Shown here piece after piece: positions 1 through 9,370 of a stretch of DNA of 47,552 nucleotides (position 1 is the stretch's first letter; each line of letters starts with the position of its first letter). The notes beneath the pieces were generated by a model. The model did no database searches. It saw nothing but the letters and a program-made list of their open reading frames with translations, and had not been told where the DNA came from. The DNA is from Candidatus Desulfaltia bathyphila (lineage in GTDB: Bacteria > Desulfobacterota > Desulfobacteria > Desulfobacterales > ETH-SRB1), in NCBI GenBank assembly GCA_014381545.1, contig JACNLL010000066.1:1-47552 (forward strand). Reading direction: 5' to 3'. The position numbers were made by a program, and so were the translations under genes.

Positions 1-84
1 AATAAAAGAGAAAATTAGTGTTTTAAGTAATTGAATGTTTCATAATAAGTCAAATGTTTAATTTTAAGAGGGGAGCTAAATAAG

Positions 85-396
85 ATGTACGCTATAGTTG
101 CTTCAGGTGGAAAACAATATAAAATTCATGAGGGGGAAACTTTAAGGGTTGAAAAGATTCCAGGAGAGGCTGGTGACTTTGTTTCTTTTGATAAAGTCCT
201 CATGTTTTCAGATGGTAAAACTGTAAATATCGGCAGACCGCTTCTTGATAATGTAGTGGTTAAAGGACATATTGTTCAGCAGGAAAAAGCAAAAAAAATA
301 ATTGTTTTCAAATATAAGAAACGGAAAAGATACCGCAAAAAGCAAGGACATCGCCAGCAGCTTACTGCTGTTATGATAGACAACATTGAGGCATAA
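85..396 (+). CDS. rplU: 50S ribosomal protein L21
   Basis: Structural protein of the large ribosomal subunit that contacts 23S rRNA. The 103-residue length is normal for L21, and the typical N-terminus MYAIVASGGKQYK and the basic KYKKRKRYRKKQGHRQ segment near residues 76-91 are seen. An AGAGGGGAG Shine-Dalgarno stretch lies about 9 bases before the ATG. It opens the L21-L27-Obg block, a conserved order in bacteria. Unusually for a ribosomal operon, the gap to rpmA is 217 bases and is filled with repeats. Confidence 0.97.
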   Translation: MYAIVASGGKQYKIHEGETLRVEKIPGEAGDFVSFDKVLMFSDGKTVNIGRPLLDNVVVKGHIVQQEKAKKIIVFKYKKRKRYRKKQGHRQQLTAVMIDNIEA

Positions 397-416
397 ATAA
401 CATTTGTAACAGTTCA

Positions 417-545
417 GCCACTAAGGCACAAAGAAGGGATATAATTGATAAATTGAGGGATTGAGGAATTAAAATCAGTAGTCCGCCGCAGGCGGATCAA
501 TTCCTAAATTCCTAAATTCTTAAATTCCTAAATTATGAATTATGA
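417..545. repeat. AT-rich inverted-repeat element between rplU and rpmA
   Basis: The gap holds a left arm of the type TTGAGGAATTAAAATCA and a right arm of reiterated AATTCCTAAA units, with a 15-bp palindrome TCCGCCGCAGGCGGA (482-496) between them. A related block lies at 5583-5683 after rsfS, and the palindrome recurs at 3068-3082 and, as a variant, at 45435-45449. It looks like a small dispersed non-coding element; no ORF is visible. Confidence 0.55.
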
Positions 546-613
546 ATTGCAAGAGAATGATATTATAATCTTGGTGTCTTGGTGGCTGAATTATTACGTA
601 AGGAGTAGAAATA

Positions 614-868
614 ATGGCACATAAAAAAGCCGGCGGCAGTTCAAAAAACGGTCGCGACAGCAATGGACAAAGGCGTGGTGTTAAACGATATGGCGGAGAA
701 AAGGTAATGGCCGGAAATATACTGGTTCGCCAGCTTGGGACAAAGATTCATCCAGGGTATAATGTTGGAATGGGTCGGGATTATACATTGTTTGCCATTG
801 TTGACGGGATTGTTGCTTATGAACGAATGGGCCGTTCGCGCAAGAAAGTAAGTGTTTATGCAGAGTGA
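614..868 (+). CDS. rpmA: 50S ribosomal protein L27
   Basis: Large-subunit protein whose N-terminal tail reaches toward the peptidyl-transferase centre. The 84 residues begin [19 protein letters not shown], the classic L27 N-terminus, with no cleavable leader as found in Firmicutes. AAGGAG lies a few bases before the ATG. The TGA stop overlaps the GTG start of obgE by 4 bases, so the two are probably translationally coupled. Confidence 0.97.
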   Translation: MAHKKAGGSSKNGRDSNGQRRGVKRYGGEKVMAGNILVRQLGTKIHPGYNVGMGRDYTLFAIVDGIVAYERMGRSRKKVSVYAE

Positions 869-1866
869 AATTCATTGACGAAGCGATTATTACTGTTCAG
901 TCCGGGGATGGAGGTCGCGGATGTGTAAGCTTCAGACGTGAAAAATTTATACCCCGCGGAGGACCGGATGGAGGAGACGGCGGGAAAGGCGGGAATGTTG
1001 TTTTTGTAGCAACATCACGAAAACGTACTTTGTATCAGTTTCGATACAAGAATATTCTGAAAGCTAAAAATGGCACCGGCGGACAGGGCAAAAAAAAAGC
1101 AGGCAAGAACGGCAAAAATCTTAAAATAGAAATTCCCATTGGCACCCTGGTTGTTGACTCCGAAACCGGACAGCTAATAAAAGATTTTGTTAAACCAGGC
1201 GAAGCTTTTGTGATAGCAAAAGGCGGCAGAGGCGGCCAGGGAAATGCACGGTTTAAATCGTCAACAAACCGTACACCGCGATTTGCCCAGCCGGGTGAAC
1301 CTGGCGAAACACTAACTCTAAAGATAGAACTCAAACTCCTTGCGGATGTGGGCATTATCGGTCTTCCCAATGCAGGGAAATCCACCCTTATCAGCGTAAT
1401 TTCTTCAGCGCGACCCAAAATAGCCGATTACCCCTTTACAACACTTACACCCAACCTCGGCGTAGTTCAAACAAACAAGAGAGAACCTTTTGTTGTCGCT
1501 GATATACCCGGATTGATATCAGGAGCACATAAAGGGGCCGGGCTGGGTATAAGATTTCTAAAACACATAGAGCGAACCCGAATCCTTGTTCATCTTATCG
1601 ATATATCCTCTATTGACACGAACCATCCCCTTAATGTTTATAATACTATAAACATGGAACTTGCGCTATACAGCAAGAATCTTGCAAAAAAGCCTCAAAT
1701 TGTTGTATTGAATAAGCTTGATATTCCAGGCGCCAAAGAAGCGGCAAATATATTTCAATCCGCTGCCAAGGAAAAGAACATAGCATTAATTTCCGCCATT
1801 ACCGGAAAAGGGGTTAACCATTTAATATTACAGATTCTTGAGATATTAGATAAAACGTATGAATAA
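865..1866 (+). CDS. obgE: GTPase Obg/CgtA
   Basis: Essential ribosome-associated GTPase acting in 50S assembly and stress control. The 333 residues show the glycine-rich Obg fold (about 1-158; [14 protein letters not shown]) followed by a G domain with G1 GLPNAGKST near 166, DIPGLI (G3), NKLD (G4) and SAITGKG (G5). It lacks the extra C-terminal OCT domain of some Gram-positive forms. The GTG start at 865 overlaps the rpmA stop, and the end overlaps the proB ATG by 8 bases. Confidence 0.96.
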   Translation: MKFIDEAIITVQSGDGGRGCVSFRREKFIPRGGPDGGDGGKGGNVVFVATSRKRTLYQFRYKNILKAKNGTGGQGKKKAGKNGKNLKIEIPIGTLVVDSETGQLIKDFVKPGEAFVIAKGGRGGQGNARFKSSTNRTPRFAQPGEPGETLTLKIELKLLADVGIIGLPNAGKSTLISVISSARPKIADYPFTTLTPNLGVVQTNKREPFVVADIPGLISGAHKGAGLGIRFLKHIERTRILVHLIDISSIDTNHPLNVYNTINMELALYSKNLAKKPQIVVLNKLDIPGAKEAANIFQSAAKEKNIALISAITGKGVNHLILQILEILDKTYE

Positions 1867-2995
1867 AAACAGAAAATCATGTTTTGATTGCGCAAGGCGT
1901 GTTGTTGTTAAAATTGGCAGCGGAGTCCTCACCAAAGATAACGGGTTGAACCTAAAAGCTGTCAGGTCCATCAGCAGGCAGGTTTGTTATCTTATTGACG
2001 GAGGAATAGAGATTATCCTTGTCTCATCCGGGGCTATGGCATCAGGGATAAAGAAAGTCGGACTTTCCAAAAGGCCGGATGAAATCCCCAAAAGGCAGGC
2101 AATTGCCGCTGTCGGTCAGGCCGGACTTATCATGGAGTATGAAAAGGCATTTGTCGGATATGGGAAAAGAGTAGCTCAGATTCTTCTGACCAGCGAAGAT
2201 CTCAGCAACCGAAAAAGATACTTAAATGCTCGAAACACTTTAAACACCTTGTTGTCATGGCAGTTTGTTCCGATTATTAACGAAAACGATACTGTTGCAG
2301 TGGAAGAGATTAGATTTGGAGATAATGACAATCTTGCCGCCATGATTACAATGCTGATGGATGCCGATATTCTAATCAATCTTACCGATATTGACGGGCT
2401 TTATAATAAAGATCCTCGCAGCAATCCGGATGCAGAGCTGATTCCGGTTGTATCCACAATAAAAAGGAGCATTGAAAAACTTGCGGGCGATATTCCAGGC
2501 GCTCTCGGAACCGGGGGAATGATTGCAAAAATAAATGCCGCCAAAAAGGTTACTTCAGCAGGGATACCCATGGTAATTGCCGGTGGCGCAAAACCTGATA
2601 TTTTGAAAAAGATTCTTTCCGGAAAAGAGTACGGAACCTTTTTTGTTCCGAAAAAGAAAAAGCTTGCAGGACGTAAATGCTGGATCGCTTATAGTTTGAA
2701 GCCCAAGGGGGTTATCAAAATTGATAACGGCGCCGCAACCGCAATACTTAAAAAAGGGAAGAGTCTTCTTCCAGGCGGTATTATTGGTGTGGAAGGTAAA
2801 TTCAGTGTCGGAGCGCCTGTAGAATTTCAAATGGATGATAATAAAAAATTGGGAACCGGCCTTGTCAACTACAGCGCAGCCGATATACGTAAGATCATGG
2901 GGCTCAGGTCAAGCAAGATTAAGGAGTGTCTCGGATATAAGCCTTATGACGAAGTTATACATAGAGACAACCTGGCTATTACATATTATGATTAG
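1859..2995 (+). CDS. proB: Glutamate 5-kinase
   Basis: Catalyses ATP-dependent phosphorylation of glutamate, the first step of proline synthesis. An amino-acid-kinase domain (about residues 12-260; VVKIGSGVL, SSGAMASG, NENDTVA) is followed by a PUA domain (about 280-370), as in E. coli ProB. The 378-residue length is normal. It starts within the obgE stop region. The partner gene proA is downstream, separated by a repeat-filled gap of 313 bases. Confidence 0.96.
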   Translation: MNKNRKSCFDCARRVVVKIGSGVLTKDNGLNLKAVRSISRQVCYLIDGGIEIILVSSGAMASGIKKVGLSKRPDEIPKRQAIAAVGQAGLIMEYEKAFVGYGKRVAQILLTSEDLSNRKRYLNARNTLNTLLSWQFVPIINENDTVAVEEIRFGDNDNLAAMITMLMDADILINLTDIDGLYNKDPRSNPDAELIPVVSTIKRSIEKLAGDIPGALGTGGMIAKINAAKKVTSAGIPMVIAGGAKPDILKKILSGKEYGTFFVPKKKKLAGRKCWIAYSLKPKGVIKIDNGAATAILKKGKSLLPGGIIGVEGKFSVGAPVEFQMDDNKKLGTGLVNYSAADIRKIMGLRSSKIKECLGYKPYDEVIHRDNLAITYYD

Positions 2996-3308
2996 AATCT
3001 GCTTTGCAATTGGTCGAGTAGTCAAGTAGTCGAGTGGTCAACCACTTGACTAAAGTCGTAGGAATTTTCCGCCGCAGGCGGATAGAAATTCCAAGACACA
3101 TAGAATTGATGGCGTCGTAAAAAGTCGAAATATGCACAATTTTGTCATTCCCGTGAAAACGGGAATCCAGTCTTTTCAAATAGTTGTACACTTCTGGATT
3201 CCCGCTTACGCGAGAATGACAGACTTTTTACGAGTTCATCAGAATTAATGGTTTTATAATTTCTTTGTGTTCTTCGTGGTAAAAAAACAAGGGGGACAAG
3301 GGGGAAAA
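2996..3308. other. Repeat-filled gap between proB and proA
   Basis: No gene is visible. In order it holds short AGTAGTC/GAGTGGTC tandem units ending in an inverted copy (about 3012-3050), a long imperfect palindrome GGAATTT...AAATTCC around TCCGCCGCAGGCGGA (3061-3092), and a MITE-like element at 3108-3240. The palindrome could act as a transcription terminator or an RNA processing site, which would partly uncouple proA from proB. Confidence 0.6.
3108..3240. repeat. MITE-like element, GATGG...CATC family, copy 1
   Basis: A 133-bp palindromic element. Its ends GATGGCGTCGTAAAAAGTC and GACTTTTTACGAGTTCATC match as inverted repeats at 16 of 19 positions. An inner inverted repeat, CATTCCCGTGAAAACGGGAA against CTGGATTCCCGCTTACGCGA, fills the middle. 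AGAATT occurs directly outside both ends and may be a target duplication. The same ends occur at 11654, 33678-33838 and 37829-38006. Confidence 0.75.
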
Positions 3309-4565
3309 ATGTCTGTTGGATTAACGGTTCTGGAAATGGCAAAAGCCGCAAGATCTGCTTCAATAGAGATGGCAAAATGCCCGTCAATTAAAAAAACCGA
3401 GGTTCTTATCGGAATTGCCGGTAAAATTGAAAAAGAAGCTTCATATATAAAAAAAGAAAACAATAAGGATCTTTCACGCGCAAAGGAGATGGGGCTTTCA
3501 AGTGCAATGATTGACCGGCTCACTGTATCTGATTCGACTATAAAATCTATGGCTGATGGACTGAGGGAAGTGGCGCAGCTTGACGACCCTGTCGGTTCTA
3601 TGAGCAAAACATGGATAAGGCCCAACGGTTTGCAGGTGGCGCGTATGCGCATACCTCTGGGTGTTATAGGCATAATTTATGAATCACGGCCAAACGTCAC
3701 CGTAGATGCTGCCGGCCTTTGCCTGAAAGCCGGCAATGCAGTTGTGCTTCGCGGTGGATCTGAGGCGCTCCATTCTAATCAGGCATTAGCCGGAATTATA
3801 GGCCACGCTCTTGTTGAAAGCGGGCTTCCAAAGGCTGCGGTTAATATTGTGCCTGTTAGAGACAGGGCGGCCGTCAACGCACTTTTAAATCAGGAGGAAT
3901 TTATTGATCTTATTATACCGCGTGGCGGCGAGGGTTTGATCCGTTTTGTCGTGGAAAATTCAAAGATACCTGTATTAAAACATTATAAAGGCGTATGCCA
4001 TGTATACGTTGATGATAGCGCAGATCTGTTTATGGCTGAAGAACTCTGTTTCAATGCAAAGGTTCAGCGCCCCGGCGTATGCAATGCCATGGAGACAATG
4101 CTTGTTCACAAATCAGTGGCCCAGGAATTTTTGCCGTCCATGGAAAAACGCTTTGTTAAGGCGGGAGTTGAAATCAGGGGTTGCTCTGAAACATGCCGTA
4201 TCCTGCCAAAAGTAACAAAGGCAGCGGAAAAGGACTGGCCTGCCGAATACCTGGACCTCGTTATTGCTGTAAAGGTGGTGGAGGATATGGATCAGGCCAT
4301 CGCACACATGGCAAAATACGGTTCCAGCCATACGGAAGCTATTGTTACCTCAGATTATAAGAGAGCCAGGCGTTTTATACGCGAAGTCGATTCTTCGGTT
4401 GTCCTGGTTAATGCCTCAACCCGGTTTAATGATGGCGGGCAGCTCGGTTTGGGAGCCGAAATCGGCATAAGCACTTCTAAACTACATGCCTTTGGACCAA
4501 TGGGAGTGGAGGAGCTTACCACTACTAAGTTTGTAGTTTTCGGGGACGGGCAGATAAGGCTTTAA
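3309..4565 (+). CDS. proA: Gamma-glutamyl phosphate reductase
   Basis: NADPH-dependent reductase making glutamate-5-semialdehyde, the second step of proline synthesis. The ORF track starts at a GTG (3267), but the ATG at 3309 follows purine-rich AAGGGGGACAAGGGGG and gives 418 residues, the usual family length. The aldehyde-dehydrogenase-type catalytic Cys is seen in [11 protein letters not shown], and the substrate segment [15 protein letters not shown] is present. nadD follows after 3 bases. Confidence 0.95.
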   Translation: MSVGLTVLEMAKAARSASIEMAKCPSIKKTEVLIGIAGKIEKEASYIKKENNKDLSRAKEMGLSSAMIDRLTVSDSTIKSMADGLREVAQLDDPVGSMSKTWIRPNGLQVARMRIPLGVIGIIYESRPNVTVDAAGLCLKAGNAVVLRGGSEALHSNQALAGIIGHALVESGLPKAAVNIVPVRDRAAVNALLNQEEFIDLIIPRGGEGLIRFVVENSKIPVLKHYKGVCHVYVDDSADLFMAEELCFNAKVQRPGVCNAMETMLVHKSVAQEFLPSMEKRFVKAGVEIRGCSETCRILPKVTKAAEKDWPAEYLDLVIAVKVVEDMDQAIAHMAKYGSSHTEAIVTSDYKRARRFIREVDSSVVLVNASTRFNDGGQLGLGAEIGISTSKLHAFGPMGVEELTTTKFVVFGDGQIRL

Positions 4566-4568
4566 GTA

Positions 4569-5246
4569 ATGCATATAGGACTTTTTGGCGGTACATTTAA
4601 TCCGATTCATAATGGACATCTAAAGGCTGTCGAAGAAGTGCAAAAAGGGTTTTCTTTAGATGAAAGTTATCTTATTCCATCCGCCCTTCCCCCACATAAA
4701 GAGCAAAAAGATCTGGCTGACGCAAAAAACCGTATGGAGATGATACGCCTTGCTGTTGCAGGCTGTCCCGCCCTTATTAAATCGGTCACTGTTTCCGATG
4801 TTGAGCTGAAACGTTCAGGGCCTTCATATACAATCGATACTGTTTGCCATTTCAAATCCATATTGCCGAAAGGCAGCCGGCTTTATCTTATCCTCGGCCT
4901 TGATGCTTTCCTTGAGATAGACACATGGAAATCTTATACGGATCTTTTCATGCTTACCTCCTTTATTGTAATTCCCAGGCCGGGGACAGGGAGCTCTGAT
5001 AGATCCATTATCCTGAAATCTATTGAAAATTATCTGAAAAAGAGCATATCTCACGGTTACAACTATTCCTTTTCGCAATCATGCTATATCCATTCTGATA
5101 AACAGCCTGTCTTTTTCTTTGATGTAAGCCCAATAAATATTTCGTCAACAAAAATACGCAAACTTATCAACCAGGGCATGTCTATTAAGTCTCTGGTGCC
5201 TGAAAAGGTAGAAGAATTTATTAAAACAAAAGGACTTTATCTATGA
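4569..5246 (+). CDS. nadD: Nicotinate-nucleotide adenylyltransferase
   Basis: Adenylates nicotinate mononucleotide in NAD synthesis. The nucleotidyltransferase motif GGTFNPIHNGH is at residues 6-16 and the ISSTKIR motif is near residue 205, both typical of NadD. The 225-residue length is normal. It lies 3 bases after proA and overlaps rsfS by 4 bases (ATGA), the common proA-nadD-rsfS arrangement. Confidence 0.94.
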   Translation: MHIGLFGGTFNPIHNGHLKAVEEVQKGFSLDESYLIPSALPPHKEQKDLADAKNRMEMIRLAVAGCPALIKSVTVSDVELKRSGPSYTIDTVCHFKSILPKGSRLYLILGLDAFLEIDTWKSYTDLFMLTSFIVIPRPGTGSSDRSIILKSIENYLKKSISHGYNYSFSQSCYIHSDKQPVFFFDVSPINISSTKIRKLINQGMSIKSLVPEKVEEFIKTKGLYL

Positions 5247-5596
5247 CCAATGATCTTGATGAGTTTCTTGCCCATTACGTTAAAGCAGTTATGGGGAAAA
5301 AGGCGATTGACCTTGTGCTTCTTGATGTTAGGGGACTGACCTCTATTGCAGATTTTTTTATCATTTGCAGCGGCAGTTCAAACCGCCAGGTCATGGCAAT
5401 TGCCGAATTTATTCAGGTCGATCTCAAAAAGCACGGAATAAAGCCGCTTGGCATAGAGGGTGTAAAGGAAGGACACTGGGTTTTGATCGACTACGGCCAT
5501 GTTATCATTCATGTTTTTTATGAACCTTTGCGCAGTTTCTATGACCTTGAAGGACTATGGACAGATGCAAAGAGAATTGAGAGATTAGGGAATTGA
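5243..5596 (+). CDS. rsfS: Ribosomal silencing factor RsfS
   Basis: Binds L14 on the 50S subunit and blocks subunit joining during starvation. The 117 residues match the DUF143/Iojap family in length and motifs (DVRGLTSIADFFIICSGSSNRQV; EGVKEGHWVLIDYGHVIIHVF). The last residues (RLGN) and the stop run into an AATTGAGGAATT-type repeat, so that element may have slightly altered the C-terminus. Confidence 0.94.
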   Translation: MTNDLDEFLAHYVKAVMGKKAIDLVLLDVRGLTSIADFFIICSGSSNRQVMAIAEFIQVDLKKHGIKPLGIEGVKEGHWVLIDYGHVIIHVFYEPLRSFYDLEGLWTDAKRIERLGN

Positions 5597-5683
5597 GGAA
5601 TTAAGGGATTAAAATCAATAGAATACCTTCAATTCCTAAATTCCTAAATTCGCAATTAAGCGAAGCGAATCCCTAAATTGAAG
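5583..5683. repeat. AT-rich inverted-repeat element, second copy
   Basis: The block has left-arm units (TTAGGGAATTGAGGAATTAA) and right-arm units (AATTCCTAAATTCC, then AATCCCTAAATTG), resembling 417-545. It starts inside the rsfS 3' end. There is no coding content beyond that. Function is unknown; a foldback terminator or a relic element are both possible. Confidence 0.5.
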
Positions 5684-5702
5684 ATGTGAAAGCATAAGTA
5701 AT

Positions 5703-7280
5703 ATGAAAAATAACTCAAGACCCTGCATGTTGATGATTCTGGATGGATGGGGAATCAACCCCAATCATAATGGAAACGCTGTTTATCTTGCCAAGACTCC
5801 CTGCCTGGACAGGCTGAAGAAAGAATATCCGAATACCAAACTGCTGTGTTCCGGTGAAGCTGTGGGGCTTCCAAAAGGTGTAATGGGCAATTCCGAGGTT
5901 GGCCATCTAAATATTGGGGCAGGAAGGATAGTCTTTCAGGATTTACTCAGAATCAACACGGCAATTAATGATGGATCATTTTACGAAAATCAGGTGATAA
6001 GCTCAATAATGTCCAAAGTAAAGACTGATAATTCCGTGCTTCACATGATGGGGCTTGTTTCAGACGGAGGCGTACACAGCCATCTGAATCATCTGTTTGC
6101 CCTTCTAAATATGGCTAAACAAAAGGGGCTTAGCCGGGTTTATATACATGTCATAACCGATGGCCGCGACACACTCTCCGACAGTGGAGCAAGATATGTG
6201 AAAGATTTGCAGAATTATATCGAGTCTATCAATTTCGGCTTTATTGCGACCATTTGCGGCCGTTTCTATGCTATGGACAGGGATAACAGATGGGACCGTA
6301 CGGAAAAGGCTTTTCGTCTGTACACACTGGGTGAAGGAATAAAAGAAAAGGATCCTGTAGAAGCGGTAAAAAATGCCTACATGCGGGAGGAAACCGATGA
6401 ATTTATCCGCCCAACCGTAATTACAGGCAAGGATGATAATGCCCAAGGAACAATAAAAGATGGTGATGGAATTATATTTTTCAATTTTCGCGCCGACCGT
6501 GCCAGACAGATAACTCACGTCTTTACAGACACGGTTTTTGATCCATTTAAAAGACAACCATTGCCAAAGCTTTGTGAATATCTCTGCATGACCTTATATG
6601 ATGAAAAGTTTAGCTTGCCTCTGGCTTTTCCGCCTGTTCATCTAAATAAAATCCTGGGGCAGGTAGTAAGCGAGCAGGGATTAAGACAGCTCAGAATTGC
6701 GGAAACAGAAAAGTATGCCCATGTAACCTATTTTTTTAACGGCGGAGAAGAAAAGCCTTTTCCGTTCGAGGATCGATGCCTCATCCCATCGCCGCGCGAG
6801 GTTGCAACCTATGACTTAAAGCCGGAAATGAGCGCCCCTCTGGTGACTGAAGAGGTTATTTCACGCTTGAGATCAAACAACTACGACCTGATTGTTCTAA
6901 ATTTTGCCAACATGGATATGGTGGGTCATACAGGGATTCTTGATGCTGCAATCAGGGCATGTGAAACAGTTGACAGGTGTGTAAGAAAAATTGTCGATGA
7001 AATGCGGCTGATAGGCGGAGTTATTCTGATTATCGCGGATCATGGGAATGCGGAAAAGATGATAAATGAAAACAGCCATGTTCATACCGCGCATACACTC
7101 AATCCTGTTCCTTTTATATTGGTTGGCGATAATTACAAGGATGTTGGCTTAAAATCCGGCATCCTTGCAGATGTTGCCCCTACAATCCTAAATATTTTAG
7201 ACATTGACAAACCAGAAGAGATGACCGGAAATTCTTTGATCGTCTATTCAACCACCCAGACCGTACAGTTATGCGCATAG
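5703..7280 (+). CDS. gpmI: 2,3-bisphosphoglycerate-independent phosphoglycerate mutase
   Basis: Interconverts 3- and 2-phosphoglycerate in glycolysis and gluconeogenesis through a Mn-dependent phosphoserine. The 525 residues fit iPGM. The alkaline-phosphatase-type first metal site MLILDGWG, the nucleophile serine in MGNSEVGH (about residue 63), ITDGRDT, and the C-terminal ADHGNAE and HTAHTLNPVPF metal ligands are all present. It stands about 100 bases after rsfS, separated by a repeat, and is the last gene of the housekeeping run. Confidence 0.95.
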   Translation: MKNNSRPCMLMILDGWGINPNHNGNAVYLAKTPCLDRLKKEYPNTKLLCSGEAVGLPKGVMGNSEVGHLNIGAGRIVFQDLLRINTAINDGSFYENQVISSIMSKVKTDNSVLHMMGLVSDGGVHSHLNHLFALLNMAKQKGLSRVYIHVITDGRDTLSDSGARYVKDLQNYIESINFGFIATICGRFYAMDRDNRWDRTEKAFRLYTLGEGIKEKDPVEAVKNAYMREETDEFIRPTVITGKDDNAQGTIKDGDGIIFFNFRADRARQITHVFTDTVFDPFKRQPLPKLCEYLCMTLYDEKFSLPLAFPPVHLNKILGQVVSEQGLRQLRIAETEKYAHVTYFFNGGEEKPFPFEDRCLIPSPREVATYDLKPEMSAPLVTEEVISRLRSNNYDLIVLNFANMDMVGHTGILDAAIRACETVDRCVRKIVDEMRLIGGVILIIADHGNAEKMINENSHVHTAHTLNPVPFILVGDNYKDVGLKSGILADVAPTILNILDIDKPEEMTGNSLIVYSTTQTVQLCA

Positions 7281-7360
7281 TTAACGATCTCTCTGCCAAA
7301 GAGGAATTCCTCGCTTCGTGAAAGCCCTTGTCTTTCAGAGACTACGGTGCTGTATTCTTC

Positions 7361-8554
7361 TCATTTTGATTCCTTTGTCTCAAGAATCTGTATTGCATAT
7401 TTCAAAACCAGCGGGGTGAATATCACTGTTACTGCTACCATTCCCACCACTGCAGCAAATATCTTTTCGTCAATGATGCCGGCAGAAAGAGCAAGAGAGG
7501 CTATGACTAACCCAACTCCTGCTCTGGGGATCAATCCGGTCCCCAAAACAAACGCTTTCATCACAGGGTATCCGATAATCTTTGCGCCAAGGGTTCCACC
7601 CAAGAATTTGGCAAGTATTCCAGTCAGTACAAAAGCCATAGCAAAGAGCCCGCCATCTTTTAATATCCCAAAATCGATTCGTGCTCCAAGTACACCAAAA
7701 AAAATCGGCACAAAAAGACCGTACGCAATTCCATTCAGTTTATGCTTGATCTCTTTCTGTGTAAAATCCGAGTGTCTCGCAATGATGATACCGGCTACAA
7801 AGCTCCCTATGATAAAATGAAGCCCAACCCAGTTAGCCACATAACTAAATAAAAATAGGGTTGAAAGGATCAACCCCACCTTTGACTCAACAACGTTCAT
7901 GTAATCAGCCAGCAAAGCAATGGGAAAAAGAACGACCTTGCTAAATAGGATGGCGCCACCAAAAAAGAAACCGATCTTTAAAATGGTAATACCCATTGCG
8001 TACAGAGAAATCTCCTCTTGCGAATATGCAAATGCGGTTAGAAACGATAGAAAAAACAATCCAAAAGTGGCGTCCAGAATCGCTATTCCGAGTATATTCA
8101 TGCCATAGTCGGTCTGAAGGCGGTTCAAGTCCATCAATATCCTCACAGTCACTCCGATGCCTGTAATGGAAAGTGCCAGTCCAGTAAAAAGGCTCGCTAT
8201 TATGCCATAATGAAACAGATAACCTATCCCGAACCCAGCGGCAAAAGAGAGAGGGACCTCCACACAGGTGATAGCAATCGAGCGGCCTCCAAATTTCAGG
8301 AGTTTGTCTATCTTGACATGGCTGTAGCCCGCCATAAAAAGAAGAAACATCGCTCCGATCTGGGAAAGAACTTGCATATATTCTATTTTATACAGGGGTT
8401 CTGAAAAAAGAAAGGGTCCGAGCACGTGAACACCGAGAAGGATTCCTGCCATCAGTTCACCTAAAATAGCAGGTTGTTTTATTCGGACAAAGATGTTTCC
8501 GATCAACTTCGAAAGAAAAAGAAGTAATGATAGGGCAAGAATCGTATCAAACAT
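7361..8554 (-). CDS. CPA2-type cation/proton antiporter (NhaP/KefB-like membrane domain)
   Basis: Inner-membrane transporter with about 12 hydrophobic segments over 397 residues, covering the Na+/H+ exchanger fold. ILGELMAGILLG near the N-terminus and a conserved GIAILDATFG segment in the ion-binding region are typical. It has no cytoplasmic TrkA-N domain. The upstream CBS-domain gene lies 6 bases away in the same direction, so the CBS protein is probably its detached regulatory subunit. Whether Na+, K+ or another ion is moved cannot be read. Confidence 0.85.
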   Translation of the reverse strand: MFDTILALSLLLFLSKLIGNIFVRIKQPAILGELMAGILLGVHVLGPFLFSEPLYKIEYMQVLSQIGAMFLLFMAGYSHVKIDKLLKFGGRSIAITCVEVPLSFAAGFGIGYLFHYGIIASLFTGLALSITGIGVTVRILMDLNRLQTDYGMNILGIAILDATFGLFFLSFLTAFAYSQEEISLYAMGITILKIGFFFGGAILFSKVVLFPIALLADYMNVVESKVGLILSTLFLFSYVANWVGLHFIIGSFVAGIIIARHSDFTQKEIKHKLNGIAYGLFVPIFFGVLGARIDFGILKDGGLFAMAFVLTGILAKFLGGTLGAKIIGYPVMKAFVLGTGLIPRAGVGLVIASLALSAGIIDEKIFAAVVGMVAVTVIFTPLVLKYAIQILETKESK

Positions 8555-8560
8555 AATCGG

Positions 8561-9130
8561 TTATTGTCTCCTCACAACTGCCTGGTAGATCAATGGGATT
8601 ATATCAGAAAGAGTAATTATACCCAGAAAAATTCCGTTATCACGCGGGCTGACCGTTCCCTTCTTGACAACAGGAAATGTATATGTGTCGGTCTTTGCCA
8701 TTTTTTTCGCAATTTTCACGATCTCGTCTGAAGGATATACAGTTACCGGTCTTAAACTCATAAACCGATCGACCCCACCTTTTGTATTCATCAGACTGAC
8801 AAGAGTGAATGTTTCGTCGATATCGATGATGTCAGTTTTTGACATAAAGTAGGCCTTTAGAAGATCGACTGCATAGGCCACACCAAGCAGACGGCCCTTG
8901 CTTGTAACTGGGACTCCCTTGAAGGTTTTGTCCCTAAATATCTTCAGCACAGTTTCAAGCCGCTCGTCAGGCTCCACGGTAATCACTTCGGTTACCATAA
9001 TATCGGCAACAACAACATGCCCCAGCTCCTCTAACAGTTCGATGTCAACCATTTGCTCCTCCGTGAATTCGATCTCCATTTCCAGCAATTCGTATTCAAA
9101 CTTTTCCGCCCGACTGCCCGATCTTGCCAA
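8561..9130 (-). CDS. CBS-domain pair protein, probable antiporter regulator
   Basis: The protein has an acidic N-terminal stretch followed by two CBS motifs (about 45-100 and 115-180), a Bateman module that commonly senses adenine nucleotides. The annotated start is a TTG at 9130; the first ATG is residue 18 (9079). Another minus-strand frame (9281-9096) runs into this one and encodes a helical, cysteine-containing stretch. A longer N-terminus lost by a frameshift is therefore possible but unproven. It is translated just ahead of the antiporter. Confidence 0.75.
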   Translation of the reverse strand: MARSGSRAEKFEYELLEMEIEFTEEQMVDIELLEELGHVVVADIMVTEVITVEPDERLETVLKIFRDKTFKGVPVTSKGRLLGVAYAVDLLKAYFMSKTDIIDIDETFTLVSLMNTKGGVDRFMSLRPVTVYPSDEIVKIAKKMAKTDTYTFPVVKKGTVSPRDNGIFLGIITLSDIIPLIYQAVVRRQ

Positions 9131-9179
9131 TTATTTTTTCCACAGCAGCATGCCCACACCAGTGGTAGCTGTCCAGTTC

Positions 9180-9251
9180 AGCCAAACTCTTCACAAGTTT
9201 GGCTCGCAATTTAAACAAGATAGCGCAACAAATTTTATTTATTAGTTGCGC
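9180..9251. promoter_or_regulatory. Inverted repeats upstream of the CBS/antiporter operon
   Basis: There are two short palindromes: AGCCAAAC/GTTTGGCT at 9180-9204, and GCGCAAC/GTTGCGC at 9223-9229 and 9245-9251 with a 15-base AT-rich spacer. The position suits an operator or RNA hairpin in the operon leader. No convincing -35/-10 pair was assigned. Confidence 0.3.
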
Positions 9252-9292
9252 ATTGTTGCGTATTTTTAGAAGGGAATCCAAAGGGAGAAACC

Positions 9293-9370
9293 ATGCTTAT
9301 GAGCCATCGTATCGATAAAAACGGAGACAGGTTGAAAAAGCTTTCTCTTGAAAAGACGGAGAAAAAATAA
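9293..9370 (+). CDS. Possible 25-residue microprotein
   Basis: This small ORF is absent from the track. ATG at 9293 is preceded by AAAGGGAGAAACC, a strong ribosome-binding site at good spacing, and the product is very basic (MLMSHRIDKNGDRLKKLS...). It ends one base before the end of the convergent zinc-ribbon gene. It resembles nothing recognised; a chance ORF is quite possible. Confidence 0.25.
   Translation: MLMSHRIDKNGDRLKKLSLEKTEKK

Noticed and set aside
1035-1418. 127-aa minus ORF opposite obgE
   Set aside because: Proline-rich antisense of the Obg glycine-rich domain; no independent signals.
3012-3050. Short AGTAGTC/GAGTGGTC tandem units as a CRISPR array
   Set aside because: The units are too short and irregular, with no spacers and no cas genes. 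No CRISPR array is seen anywhere in the window.
7347-7820. 157-aa + strand ORF
   Set aside because: It is antisense to the antiporter gene, whose protein has clear membrane-transporter texture; the ORF is a shadow.
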